Shown one piece after another: positions 8,581 through 17,721 of a DNA stretch of 64,000 nt; position 1 is the first letter of the stretch; each line of letters begins with the position of its first letter. Origin of the DNA: Caballeronia sp. SEWSISQ10-4 2 (GTDB lineage Bacteria; Pseudomonadota; Gammaproteobacteria; Burkholderiales; Burkholderiaceae); NCBI RefSeq assembly GCF_030464885.1, contig NZ_JALPRJ010000003.1:142468-206467 (forward strand), given 5' to 3'. The notes under the pieces were generated by a model. That model was not told the origin of the DNA, did no database searches, and saw only the letters and a list, made by a program, of their open reading frames with translations. A program made the position numbers and the translations under genes.

Positions 8581-8957
8581 TTGATCTTGGAGGGCCATTG
8601 GAACAGCAACGCCGCCGCTTCCTCGAAGCGGCTGTAGCATACATGCCTAACCACCCACATTACGCCCTCGACATGATGTTGCTGTGCGAGCGGTAGTCCG
8701 TCGCCTACTCGCTGAGTTTGTATAACCTCGCGGAGATGAAGGTCGAGAGTCGAATTGCCGTCGATCTATTCGACAGTGCACCCCGGATGATCAAGATGGT
8801 GCCGCTTTTGGAAAGGACGTTTCGTCGTCGTAAGAGGCCGGTGGGCAAAAGCTCGCAGGCGGACGAGATCCTCATTCGGTTTAAAGGTGAAATGATCTGT
8901 CTCTACCGCTCCGGCGCCTTGAGATCCCAACCGAAGCAACGACGTCGCATCGGTTAG
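8581..8957 (+). other. Unrecognised ORF debris
   Basis: Plus-strand frame reading EQQRRRFLEAAVAYMPNHPHY, a stop at about 8696, then about 75 codons (FDSAPRMIKMVPLLERTFRRRKR) to 8957. It has the amino-acid balance of coding sequence but I cannot name it. It may be the end of a mobile-element protein; the 5' part overlaps the MaoC remnant in antisense. Confidence 0.25.
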
Positions 8958-9041
8958 GGTGATGCAACTGTTCGTTGCCCGCGCAGCGATACCTGCGCCC
9001 TCACACGGGCGGTATTGAATGCGGCTGCTTCCTGCTTTCGC

Positions 9042-9362
9042 CTACTTCAATGGTGAGAAGTCTGTCGGACGCATGATCCGCGACTCCATGCTAACCAAGA
9101 TGTCCAGCGACTTCACCTTACGACCAAATTCCTGCCAGCGGCTGTCGGCGGCCATCCTGTCTCGGCGCTCAAGCCGATCGTCAAGGCTTTTGTAGGCCCA
9201 GATGTGAGCAATCTGACTGATGTCGCCAATTTCAGTGGTAAAGAAACCAATCAGTTCGCCGAGAAATTCCTGCTGAAGCGGAAGCCCCTCTCTCCTGTAC
9301 AAAGCGAGCCAATCGGCACCGCGCAGTGGCTTGAAAGTATAGGTTCGGATTTCGTAAAGCAC
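9042..9362 (-). CDS. NIPSNAP-family protein
   Basis: 106-aa protein with the family signature YEIRTYTFKPL at the start and an alpha+beta dimeric-barrel pattern; W-AYKSLDDRLERRDRMAADSRW is the typical NIPSNAP helix. These small proteins accompany aromatic or terpenoid catabolism in many proteobacteria; molecular function is not established. GTG at 9362 with GGAG seven bases upstream is the likely start. The same frame stays open upstream to 9452, but those codons are a LysR N-terminal remnant, so a longer start is unlikely. Confidence 0.72.
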   Translation of the reverse strand: MLYEIRTYTFKPLRGADWLALYRREGLPLQQEFLGELIGFFTTEIGDISQIAHIWAYKSLDDRLERRDRMAADSRWQEFGRKVKSLDILVSMESRIMRPTDFSPLK

Positions 9363-9383
9363 CTGATATCTCCATAACGATAT

Positions 9384-9452
9384 AAAAGATCCTGAAGAAC
9401 TCAAGGTATGGGCAGCCTCGATAAGTACTTCGATACACTGCGGCCGGCCCAT
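9384..9452 (-). pseudogene. LysR N-terminal remnant
   Basis: The first codons, MGRPQCIEVLIEAAHTLSSSG, match the start of the LysR at 26924-27862 (MDRLRCIEVFIEVAHAASFS). Homology stops after about 20 codons and runs in frame into the NIPSNAP gene's leader. Deletion scar. Confidence 0.5.
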
Positions 9453-9509
9453 ACAAACTCTTGATTCAATTCATAGTTCGCTGGATGCATGTTATGCGCA
9501 TCGTCAGGA

Positions 9510-10802
9510 CTAGCTTTTTACAGCGAAGCTGCCGGCGAAACTCATTGCAGCCGCGACCATCATGTAGAACGCTGGGGAAAGTGCCGAATGTGTCATCGAA
9601 ATTAGCAACGTGATGAAGAACCCCGCAAATCCGCCAAATACGGTCACCGCCAGATTGTAGGATACGGATATACCGGTCGACAGTACCCGTGACGGAAACA
9701 GTTCCGCCAACGCCGCCAGCAAAGGCCCTGAATAGCATGCACTGAATACACCAGCGACCACGGAAAAGACCGTTAGAGAAAGAAGCGTCGGCGTGCGCGA
9801 GATGTAAGCAAACATCGGGCAGGCGGTCAAGAAGATCGCGGCAGCCGATATCATCAGGAACCGCCTGTGGCCCCATCGGTCTGACAAGATGCCAACCAGT
9901 GGCGACAACACCATAAACACAAATCCCCCTACTGTCACCGAAATGAATGCGAGCTTCTGCGACTGGTGCAAAGCAGTGACGACATAGGTTGGCATGTAGT
10001 GCATGTATACGTAGGTACACGTGGTCCACAATGCAACAAGCGCGCAACTTGCTAAGGTTTGCAGACGAAATTCCTGGAGCACTTCGGTGAGCGGAGACGA
10101 CGAGCGCTCAGTCATATGAGCCGCAACCGGACTCACATCAATTCGAGTACGAATGTAAAAGCCCACCGGACCGACTACGATTCCAAAGAGGAACGGAACG
10201 CGCCAGCCCCAACTGTATAGCTGATCGTGGGTTAACAGGATTGTCGCAAGCGCCCCGATCAACGCACCGAGCACGATGTTCAGCGCAATGCTGGACTGAA
10301 TCCAACTCGTGTAGAACGCCCGACGTCCGGCGGGCGCGTATTCGATCAGGAACGCACTCGCACTACCCATTTCGCCGCCGGCCGAAAAACCCTGCAGCAA
10401 ACGCGCGAATACGAGCATGATTGGTCCAAGCATGCCAGCCGACAGGTAGCTAGGCGCAAGCCCAATTAATGCCGTGCCGAACGCCATCATCAAAACCGAG
10501 AGCGACAACGCCTGCTTGCGTCCTACGCGGTCCGCGTAGATGCCAAACACCATCGCGCCGATCGGACGCATGATGAACGCCGCGCCATACACACCGACGG
10601 TCAACAAGAGCGAACTCAATGGGTTGTCCATCGGGAAAAAAAGCTTGGCGATGATCACCGCGAAAGCGGTATACACCGTGAAGTCAAACCACTCAAGACC
10701 ATTGCCGATGGTCGTCGCAATAATGGCCTGTCGACGCTGTGAAGCGTTTGGCGCCGCGCACGTGGCGACCTCCAAACAGGGATTTACTGATATGGATGAC
10801 AT
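9510..10802 (-). CDS. MFS transporter, MHS (metabolite:H+ symporter) family
   Basis: 430-aa inner-membrane proton symporter, probably for an organic acid. Twelve hydrophobic segments; family motifs include IGNGLEWFDFTVYTAFA in TM1, the loop 2-3 motif GIYADRVGRKQALSLS, RLLQGFSAGGEMGSA in TM4-5, and LSDRWGHRR in the central loop. ATG 10802 has a modest AGG-rich leader; an in-frame extension to 10925 is hydrophilic and unlikely. It lies downstream of the TetR at 11247-11813 in the same direction, separated by about 440 bases. Substrate unknown; a second MHS transporter is at 20908-22233. Confidence 0.88.
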   Translation of the reverse strand: MSSISVNPCLEVATCAAPNASQRRQAIIATTIGNGLEWFDFTVYTAFAVIIAKLFFPMDNPLSSLLLTVGVYGAAFIMRPIGAMVFGIYADRVGRKQALSLSVLMMAFGTALIGLAPSYLSAGMLGPIMLVFARLLQGFSAGGEMGSASAFLIEYAPAGRRAFYTSWIQSSIALNIVLGALIGALATILLTHDQLYSWGWRVPFLFGIVVGPVGFYIRTRIDVSPVAAHMTERSSSPLTEVLQEFRLQTLASCALVALWTTCTYVYMHYMPTYVVTALHQSQKLAFISVTVGGFVFMVLSPLVGILSDRWGHRRFLMISAAAIFLTACPMFAYISRTPTLLSLTVFSVVAGVFSACYSGPLLAALAELFPSRVLSTGISVSYNLAVTVFGGFAGFFITLLISMTHSALSPAFYMMVAAAMSFAGSFAVKS

Positions 10803-11070
10803 GGCACAACCTGTAAAATTTAAATCTGAATTTCGGGCAGCCTGGCGGCGAGCGCGGTCCGATCCGGCACGAACGCGCATGACGAACTGCCCGGTTTCGC
10901 TCATCCTTAACGATAATTCGGACACTCCGCGGTCTCATTTCTCTACAGCGCCAACAACCCACAGTCCGGGTCAATCGCAGCAATCTTGTTTCGCCCGTGG
11001 GCATAACGCGACGCTAAGAGAAAAGTGTTGAATTGCAGCATCAGTGAATCTTCGGTGCATATATCGCACA

Positions 11071-11087
11071 GCACCTGCGGCAGGTGC
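11071..11087. promoter_or_regulatory. 17-bp palindrome, operator-like
   Basis: GCACCTGCGGCAGGTGC: perfect 8-base arms around one base. It sits between the MHS transporter start (10802) and the end of the TetR gene (11247), so it could be an operator for the transporter or a small hairpin after the TetR gene. No U-tract follows. Confidence 0.35.
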
Positions 11088-11246
11088 CAAATCGCGTAAT
11101 AGCATGCTTTCACATCCGTCGGGTAGAGACAATCATTGCCTGCGAAAGCTCGTTACAGGTGGACAACGTATGCGGGCGCCGGTGCGGCATCTCGCGGCAA
11201 TTCGTCGCTTGTCGAACAAACGCATGTATGAGGTGACGAGATCGAA

Positions 11247-11813
11247 TCACCGCGCATTTTCTAGTAGCAAGGCCACCCGTTTGCGGGCGAATGTAGGATA
11301 CAGCGGTGCATCGTCCAAGAGCAGCCGATACATTATCGGCGCCACCACGCAGTCCATCACATCGTGCAACTCCGGTGGCGATTCACCGCGTTCAATGGCA
11401 CGTTCCAGGATTATCGTCACCTGGGAGCGGGTGATGGCAGCGCATTGGCGGGCTGGACCACTGCCGTCCTCGTTCGCGCCTGCCAGCAGATCGCGCATCA
11501 GCATCTGGCTCGACAGCGACAACATCTCCATCTGAAATTCCTGCGCCCACGTCGCCAGATCGCTTTGCAACGCCCCCGTATCGGCCGGCGTGTTATTCGG
11601 GTAGAGCCGTTGCACGGCGACATCGGAGAGAAGCGTCCGCAAGTCACCCCAGCGTCGGTAGATGGTGGTGCGGGTCACGCCCGCGCGCGCCGCGATCTGC
11701 GGCACCGAGATTGCGTCGCGCGGCATCTCCGCGAGCAGTGCGTTGATCGCCTGATAGACCGACGCCTGCACCCGTGCGCTGCGTCCACCGGGTCGCGATC
11801 TTCCTCCTGCCAT
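11247..11813 (-). CDS. TetR-family transcriptional regulator
   Basis: 188-aa repressor type. The N-terminal helix-turn-helix is clear (ISVPQIAARAGVTRTTIYRRWGDL), followed by a helical ligand domain with the TetR_C-type layout. ATG at 11813 is preceded by GAGTG; the frame stays open upstream to 12008 without a better site. It precedes the MHS transporter on the same strand, so control of that transporter is plausible but unproven. Ligand unknown. Confidence 0.85.
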   Translation of the reverse strand: MAGGRSRPGGRSARVQASVYQAINALLAEMPRDAISVPQIAARAGVTRTTIYRRWGDLRTLLSDVAVQRLYPNNTPADTGALQSDLATWAQEFQMEMLSLSSQMLMRDLLAGANEDGSGPARQCAAITRSQVTIILERAIERGESPPELHDVMDCVVAPIMYRLLLDDAPLYPTFARKRVALLLENAR

Positions 11814-12959
11814 ACTTGTTTCACTCCTGTCATCCCGTTCGACCGTATCCATCAAAATGCGTGGAACCGCAAGTGTTACGGTTATGTCAACGTCGAGCGA
11901 CGCTAAAAATCTAGCCAAGCAATTGTCAACATTTATTCTTCGAAAGGAGCACTGGCCTTCGATCCCGCTGCGAGTATTCCACTTCCGCGAGCATGGCTCG
12001 CGACGCATAGCGCATCACGCGTCTTGACACGAATTCTAGTGTGGAAATCGTGAGGCTCGAACAGGATTTCGGGAAACTGAATGTTCTCGATCTGGAAAAA
12101 GACACTTACTCGCAACTTCAAGTCCATCCAACTCTTTTGGAGCATGAAAACTTGCAACGCTCACGAGATTATTCTTAGGATTTTCGAGACGCTGTCATCT
12201 TAAAGCGATCGCGACGCATTAGCGGACAAGACGCAATTGCTCAGAAAGCGGGAGGATTTTGCACGGTTTTAGTGAAACGATGCCAAGCAGGAAAGACGGT
12301 CGATTCCAGGCTCGGCGCCAAATTGGCTCCCGCGAGCATCGAGGATGCCGGGCTAGAGCCTGACGTCTGCCACCAACCTATCAACATCGCATTTCATTCG
12401 ATCAACCTATCGACGAATTTTAGAACTGAAACCTGACCGTCCAGTTTTTGGCAAACGGCTGCGTCTAACAGCGCAGCATTCGTCGGTCGCCGGCAACGAG
12501 GGTGCTCCGGCACAACGCTTACGCAAGTTTGCTAATCTTTTTTTGACAGATCGTTGACAATCTTTATGTCCTAGCTAGGATGTGAAGCGTCAACCAAGAG
12601 CACCAACATCCGCTTGATGACGGTGAGTTCTGACTGGTCGAGTGCTCGGATCCAATCTTATTCTCCTCGCCGCCCACAGCGGGGAGGTTGAGGACGAACA
12701 GATTGTTGGCAACTTATCTGTGAAACGTTGAGTCGCTGTGAGCAATACAGGTAGTAGTTCAAGTCTATAGCTTCGAGTTCGCTGTAACTGCATGCGCCCT
12801 CGCGTGGTGCTCAGCAATCTATCGTCGGTTAACCTTGGCAATCCCGAAAAGATGGTTGCTCATCGTCCTATCGACGAAGTTTGCCAGGCACATGAAATAA
12901 GGAAAATTTATGCTTTACTTCGATAAATATTTCGGATAACTAAATATTGAACTTAAAAA
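11814..12959. other. 1.1-kb AT-richer intergenic region, no gene recognised
   Basis: No ORF with coding character. Two TTGACA boxes occur at 12543-12548 and 12554-12559, the second 16 bases before TAGGAT (12576), a possible sigma-70 promoter with nothing obvious to drive. An 83-codon reverse frame at 12590-12841 is not convincing. The last 100 bases before the porin are AT-rich, as expected for its promoter. Confidence 0.4.
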
Positions 12960-14033
12960 ATGAAAAATCCTATGATTTGGGGCATCGCTGCACTATTGGG
13001 TTCAGCGGCTTGTCCTGCGTTTGCGCAATCGGTTACTTTATATGGTCAGATCGACACGGGACTAGCGTATGCCACCCATGTCGGGAATGGCGACAATTCG
13101 GTAATCAAGGCCCAGGATAGTATTTTGGGAGTATCGAGCTTCGGGCTAAAGGGCAGCGAGGATCTGGGTGGTGGTTATAAAACCATTTTTAATCTTCAAT
13201 TCGGTTTCGATCCTTCAAACGGCAAGATGGACAATCCGAATGATCCTGGGTTTGACCGTAACGCGTACGTAGGTTTTGAGAGTCCGGAAGGGACATTGAC
13301 GCTCGGTCATCAGTGGAATCTAAACGACGATTGGCTGGTCGGGACTGTATTTGGAGGAGGATATAACTCCGGCGCAGTCTTCAAATTTCACGAATTTGAT
13401 GCGATTAGCGAATACTATAACAACGCCGTCAAGTACGTCACGCCCACTTTTAACGGAGTGCAGGGAGGCGCGATGTACTCCTTCGGAGGGGTCGCAGGGG
13501 CCTTTACGCAAGGCTCCATGGAAATGGTCGGAGTCCGCTATTCGTCTGGCAGTCTATATGTCGGGGGCACTTACGATCAGGAGAGCTCATCTTCAACGAG
13601 CGGAGCCAAATATAAACTGGTGACGTTTGGAGCACGATACGACTTTGGCATTGTCAGGGCCCGCGCCGGCTTTTCCCATGCCGACATCACCGGCGTAGGC
13701 ACATTTCAATCGATTATCTCTCAGCCGGCTCAGCGCGCAAACGTCTATGAGGCAGGAATGGATTTTCCGGCAACGACAGCCTTCACTATTTCGGGTGATT
13801 ATCTTTATAAGAATAATCCGAGCTTTTCGAACCACACCAACGAATACCGGCTTCTTGCGTCATACGCCCTTTCGAAGCGCACTCAGCTCATTGCGAATGT
13901 GGCATATCTGAAAAACTATGGCGGGGCGACCGAGGCGATGTACAACATGGACGACCCCGCATCTGGCACATACGGCGCGTTACCTAATGGAACGCAGACT
14001 GCGGTAACAGTCGGTATCCGTCACTCGTTTTAG
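12960..14033 (+). CDS. Outer-membrane porin (Gram-negative porin family)
   Basis: 357-aa trimeric 16-strand porin of the betaproteobacterial type. Signal peptide of about 22 residues (MKNPMIWGIAALLG, cleavage after AFA), mature start QSVTLYGQIDTGLAYATHV, alternating beta-strand pattern throughout, and a C-terminal aromatic (VGIRHSF) recognised by the BAM machinery. It sits beside a transporter and a periplasmic binding protein, so it may serve as the outer-membrane entry for the same nutrient. Codon use is slightly AT-richer than its neighbours. Confidence 0.9.
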   Translation: MKNPMIWGIAALLGSAACPAFAQSVTLYGQIDTGLAYATHVGNGDNSVIKAQDSILGVSSFGLKGSEDLGGGYKTIFNLQFGFDPSNGKMDNPNDPGFDRNAYVGFESPEGTLTLGHQWNLNDDWLVGTVFGGGYNSGAVFKFHEFDAISEYYNNAVKYVTPTFNGVQGGAMYSFGGVAGAFTQGSMEMVGVRYSSGSLYVGGTYDQESSSSTSGAKYKLVTFGARYDFGIVRARAGFSHADITGVGTFQSIISQPAQRANVYEAGMDFPATTAFTISGDYLYKNNPSFSNHTNEYRLLASYALSKRTQLIANVAYLKNYGGATEAMYNMDDPASGTYGALPNGTQTAVTVGIRHSF

Positions 14034-14749
14034 CGAGATAGTCTCGACGAACGATGTTCTCGCATGGTGCATGCAGCGTCAGCGTAACGCAATCAACGCC
14101 TGGCGCTTCCAAGCGCTGACACTGCTCTGACCGCTGCCTTGGCGGCCCGCCATTTTCGGAAAGTCCAATGGAAATTTCGCGAGCGACCATCACGCGGCGT
14201 GCTTGACTTGCGCGAGGCCTTCGATAAACGGACCAGGAAGGGAGGCGGCGGCGACGCTGCTTAGATAGTGACGCTCGGCGTAGTGAACACCAAAATGGGG
14301 AAGGCGTTGACCAATTTAGCCCCATCAGACGTCTGGCCGTTGTCGCGGTTTAACGGACTCACATCTTTGACCAAGGATATCCCAGTGAATAACCTAAACG
14401 AAACGAAGTCCAATACAGTTATTTCGAACGAGACGCAGATTTCATCGACGGATACCTCCGCTTCGCACGTAGCAACTGCGGAGGCGCGTCCCGGGGCGCA
14501 TCTTTCACGGCGAACCTTCATCAAAGGCGTTGCCGCGGTCGCCGGCATTGCTGGTTTCCCGTATGTCCACGCGCAAGAAAAAATCGTGCTGCGCTATCTG
14601 GGCACCGCGGTGAACCAGAGCTCGGACCTCGCCAAGAAGTTCAAGGAAGATACCGGCATCGAGATTCAGTACATTCCGGTCACTACCGACGATGTCGCCA
14701 AGCGCATCATCACGCAGCCAAACTCGTTTGATATTGTAGACACCGAGTA

Positions 14750-15826
14750 AGTGTTCAGCGGAAACGGATTTGATAAGTTGATCCGTAGGCACCGAGCAGC
14801 GTGTCGATTTCGGAGTCGATGGTGTCACGCGTCCAGGTGACGAAGCGTCGCCAATGATATTTGGCCTGCTTCCACAGGATCTCGATCATATTCAGCTCGG
14901 GACTGTAGGGCGGCAGATAGAACAGCATCATGCGATGCTCGATGAGCCAGCGCTCTAGCGTTTCGTGATCGATGTCGTGGTGGATCGACGCGTTGTCGAG
15001 CACAACGACCGTGGGGCGCTGATCGGCCTGTTGAGCCACGCGATCCAGGAATTGAACGACCGCAGGACGCTTGACCGATTGCTTGGTGGCTTCATGGATC
15101 AGCGTATTGGCGCCGAAATCGAGCGCGCCCATGACTGAGCGTCGGCAATGCGGGTTGGGCGTGACGCAATGCGGCTTGCCACGCGGTGACCAGCCACGCT
15201 GAACAGAGGGCGAAGCCGAAAAGCCGGCTTCGTCGAAATAGATCAGGCGGCACTGCCCATCGCGGGCAGCCTTCTGCAGTTTCGAGAGCGTGATGGCCTT
15301 CATGGCGAAGTCCTGCTCGTCGCGCTTTTTTTGAGCGAGTACCGGGCACGCTTGCACGAGAAGCCTGCCCGCTTGAGCGCCACGGCAAGAGTCTCCACAC
15401 GGCAGGGCATCGGCTCGCCATGAACCGACTCAATGCGTTGTGCGATCTGCCTGAGTGTCATCGATTCAGCGCTGGCCGCTTTGATCGCCGTCGCGAGCAT
15501 CGCTTCAGGCAAGGCGAGTGGGCGTCCGCCTTTATGGCCTACCAGCAGGCCGCCCACGCCGAATTCGCGCCAGGCGTGCGCCCAGTTGTATACGGTCTGG
15601 CAGCTCACTTCGAGTTCGCGCGCAACGTCTTGCACCTTCAGTCCGCGTGCACGCAACAGCAACCCGGTTGCCCGGATGCGGAAATCGCGATGACGGTGGT
15701 TCAGCGACAGTTGCTGCAAGGTGTGCCTCTCAACATCAGTCAGTTCTACGGTGCACTTCATCAGCAAGCCCAATGTGGCGATGCCTGTGAAGTTAACAAA
15801 AATCAAACCCGTTTACTAGCGACACT
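14750..15826 (-). mobile_element. IS630-family insertion sequence, 1077 bp
   Basis: The ends match as imperfect inverted repeats: left AGTGTTCAGCGG, with AAACGGATTTGAT close by; right end reversed AGTGTCGCTAG, with AAACGGGTTTGAT. The element is flanked by TA at 14748-14749 and 15827-15828, the target duplication of this family. It carries one transposase in two overlapping frames on the minus strand. It looks complete and is inserted in the solute-binding protein gene. Confidence 0.9.
14755..15761 (-). CDS. IS630 transposase made by -1 frameshift (OrfA 15300-15761, OrfB 14755-15332)
   Basis: OrfA (153 aa) carries the helix-turn-helix module (VQDVARELEVSCQTVYNWAHAW). OrfB carries the DDE core: YFDEAGFS, VVVLDNASIHHD, and LPPYSPELNMIEILWKQAK with the final Glu. 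The frames overlap at a run of seven A on the coding strand (15326-15332), an A-AAA-AAA slippery site of the kind used for programmed -1 frameshifting in this family. OrfA alone ends at 15300 soon after the site. All three catalytic acidic residues are present, so it is probably active. Confidence 0.85.
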
Positions 15827-16819
15827 TACTTCTCGCTCAGGAAACTTATTCCCGCCGGTACGCTCGCAGGCATGGACGTGAAGAAGATCAAGCTCGCAGA
15901 CAAGATCACGCCCGTGCTCACGCGCGGCGAAATCAATGGCAAGAAGATCGGCGACCAGGGGACTGCACCGAAGAAGGTCATGTTTCTCACGGGTGCGAAG
16001 TCCGTCCAGTTTTCGGCCACGCCGACCGAATGGATGACATTGATCCCGACAACGTACAACGCCGACACACTCGGCATTCGTCCCGACCTGATCAATCGTC
16101 CGATCGACAGTTGGGCCGAGCTGCTCAACCCCGAGTTCAAGGGCAAGACCGCGCTTCTCAACATTCCGGCGATCGGCATCATGGACGCAGCGATGGCGAT
16201 CGAGGCAATGGGGCATGTCAAGTACGGTGACAAGGGCAACATGACCAAGGCTGAAATCGACCAGACCATGAAGATCTTGATCGACGCCAAGCGCTCAGGA
16301 CAGTTCCGCGCGTTCTGGAAGGACTTCAACGAAAGCGTGAACCTGATGGCATCGGGTGAAGTCGTGATCCAGTCAATGTGGTCACCTGCGGTCACCAAGG
16401 TGCGCACGATGGGCGTGGCATGCAAGTTCCAGCCGCTCAAGGAAGGTTATAGGTCATGGGCGTCGGGCTTTGGCCTGCCGCGCTCGCTGCAGGGTCGCAA
16501 GCTCGACGCGGCGTACGAGTTCATCAACTGGTTCCAGGATGGCTGGGCTGGCGCTTACCTGATGCGTCAGGGCTACTATGCAGGCGTGCTAGACACTGCA
16601 AAGTCGCACATGCAGCCGTACGAGTGGGATTACTGGATAGAAGGCAAGGCAGCCGCACAAGATATCAAGGCTCCGGATGGCCAGTTGCTGGAGAAAGCCG
16701 GCACGGTGCGCGACGGCGGTTCGTATAACCAACGCATGGGTGCAATCGCATGCTGGAACGCAGTCATGGACGAGAACACTTACATGGTCCAGAAATGGAA
16801 CGAATTCATTGCAGCGTAG

Positions 16820-17721
16820 CCGGTCATTGACTTGGCGCCGCCCCTTCCGAAGATCACATCCGGCCTGCCCTCAGGATGTCTGAAAGCGGCTTTGTGAGCT
16901 TGCTTAGAGTGAGTCAAGGTGAAGAGCATTCACAAAGCAGGCCACGGATGATTGGCCAGCTCGGTGGATCCACGCAAGGAAGCGAGCGGCAAGCTGTTTG
17001 CAGTAAAACGAAGCGCGTATCGGATGGCGCTCGTGCGCGAAGTGCTGCCGGATTGGCCCGAAGCTCAGCAAGAACGTCTGCGTGCGTTTTGGGTCTTGAA
17101 TGCCGCGCACGCAAAGCTCTCGTTTGCGCGTGGGTCGGGGCTGTTTTGACCACAGTGGCCGACACCTGATTTCTCAGAATTATCAACCGCTAGGTGAATC
17201 ATCGATGAATCTCAGTAGCATGAGTTCGACACCAAACTGATAAGCCCGATGCGTACATTTTTCTTTCAATCAGTGAGGGAATTTTCCATGCAATTCCTGA
17301 AGAATCTGAGGATGTCGACTCAGCTAATGCTGGGCTTCTCATCCGACAGGCCCACTTCGGCCCCACGTCAAGGTAAACAGGTCGAGCGAAGCTGGCATCA
17401 TTATCATGACGCCAGCCAACCGCCCGGCCTGCCGCTGCCGCCAGCCTATCCCCATCGCATTCTTCTTGCCCAGTGTCGCTCTCACCCGAATTTGAGCATC
17501 GCCCGGACATCAGTTAAGCGACCTGATCTATAAAAACGCTGCCCAAAGAGGGTCGCCCAGCAAGGGGTACTTCCTTCCAGAATCCTCGCGGGTTTACGTG
17601 TAGCCCTACTAAACCTTTTTCTCGGATTGCGCTCACGTCCTGGTCCGAAAGCACCTGTGCTGCATTTCACAGCTGACCCGCGGCAGCGATACCGCTCAAG
17701 CGCGCCGTGGTCGACATCAGC
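16820..17721. other. Intergenic; possible MCP start remnant
   Basis: No clear gene. A 65-codon frame at 16952-17149 (VREVLPDWPEAQQERLRAFWVLN) has some coding look but I do not recognise it. At 17288 the codons MQFLKNLRMSTQLMLGF resemble the N-terminal membrane anchor of a methyl-accepting chemotaxis protein and then break off. The rest is structureless to me. Confidence 0.3.

Larger units (their letters stand above)
14385..16819 (+). pseudogene. ABC-transporter solute-binding protein (PotD-like, Tat-exported), split by IS630
   Basis: The two halves (14385-14747 and 15829-16819) rejoin in frame if the IS and one TA are removed, giving about 451 aa. N-terminal half: a long polar leader, then a twin-arginine signal (SRRTFIKG with a short hydrophobic core and A-Q cleavage site) and the start of the binding domain (YLGTAVNQSSDLAKKFKEDTG). 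C-terminal half: the second lobe (KVMFLTGAKSVQF, MWSPAVTKVRTMGV, FINWFQDGW). Family 1 extracellular binding protein, polyamine or similar ligand. GTG 14385 has AAGGA upstream. No permease or ATPase gene follows, so the operon is also incomplete. Disruption appears recent because both halves are otherwise open. Confidence 0.88.

Noticed and set aside
12590..12841. 83-codon reverse ORF before the first porin
   Set aside because: No motif, no RBS; arginine- and threonine-rich frame typical of random GC-rich sequence.
15420..15881. 153-codon plus-strand ORF across the right end of IS630
   Set aside because: Antisense to OrfA of the transposase and spans the IS boundary; not a gene.
16030..16728. 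Several plus-strand ORFs inside the binding-protein second half
   Set aside because: They are frame shadows of the solute-binding protein, whose motifs continue through the region.
17249..17533. 94-codon ORF starting with a chemotaxis-receptor-like segment
   Set aside because: Only about 17 codons resemble an MCP anchor; the rest is unrelated, so it is noted as a possible remnant only.
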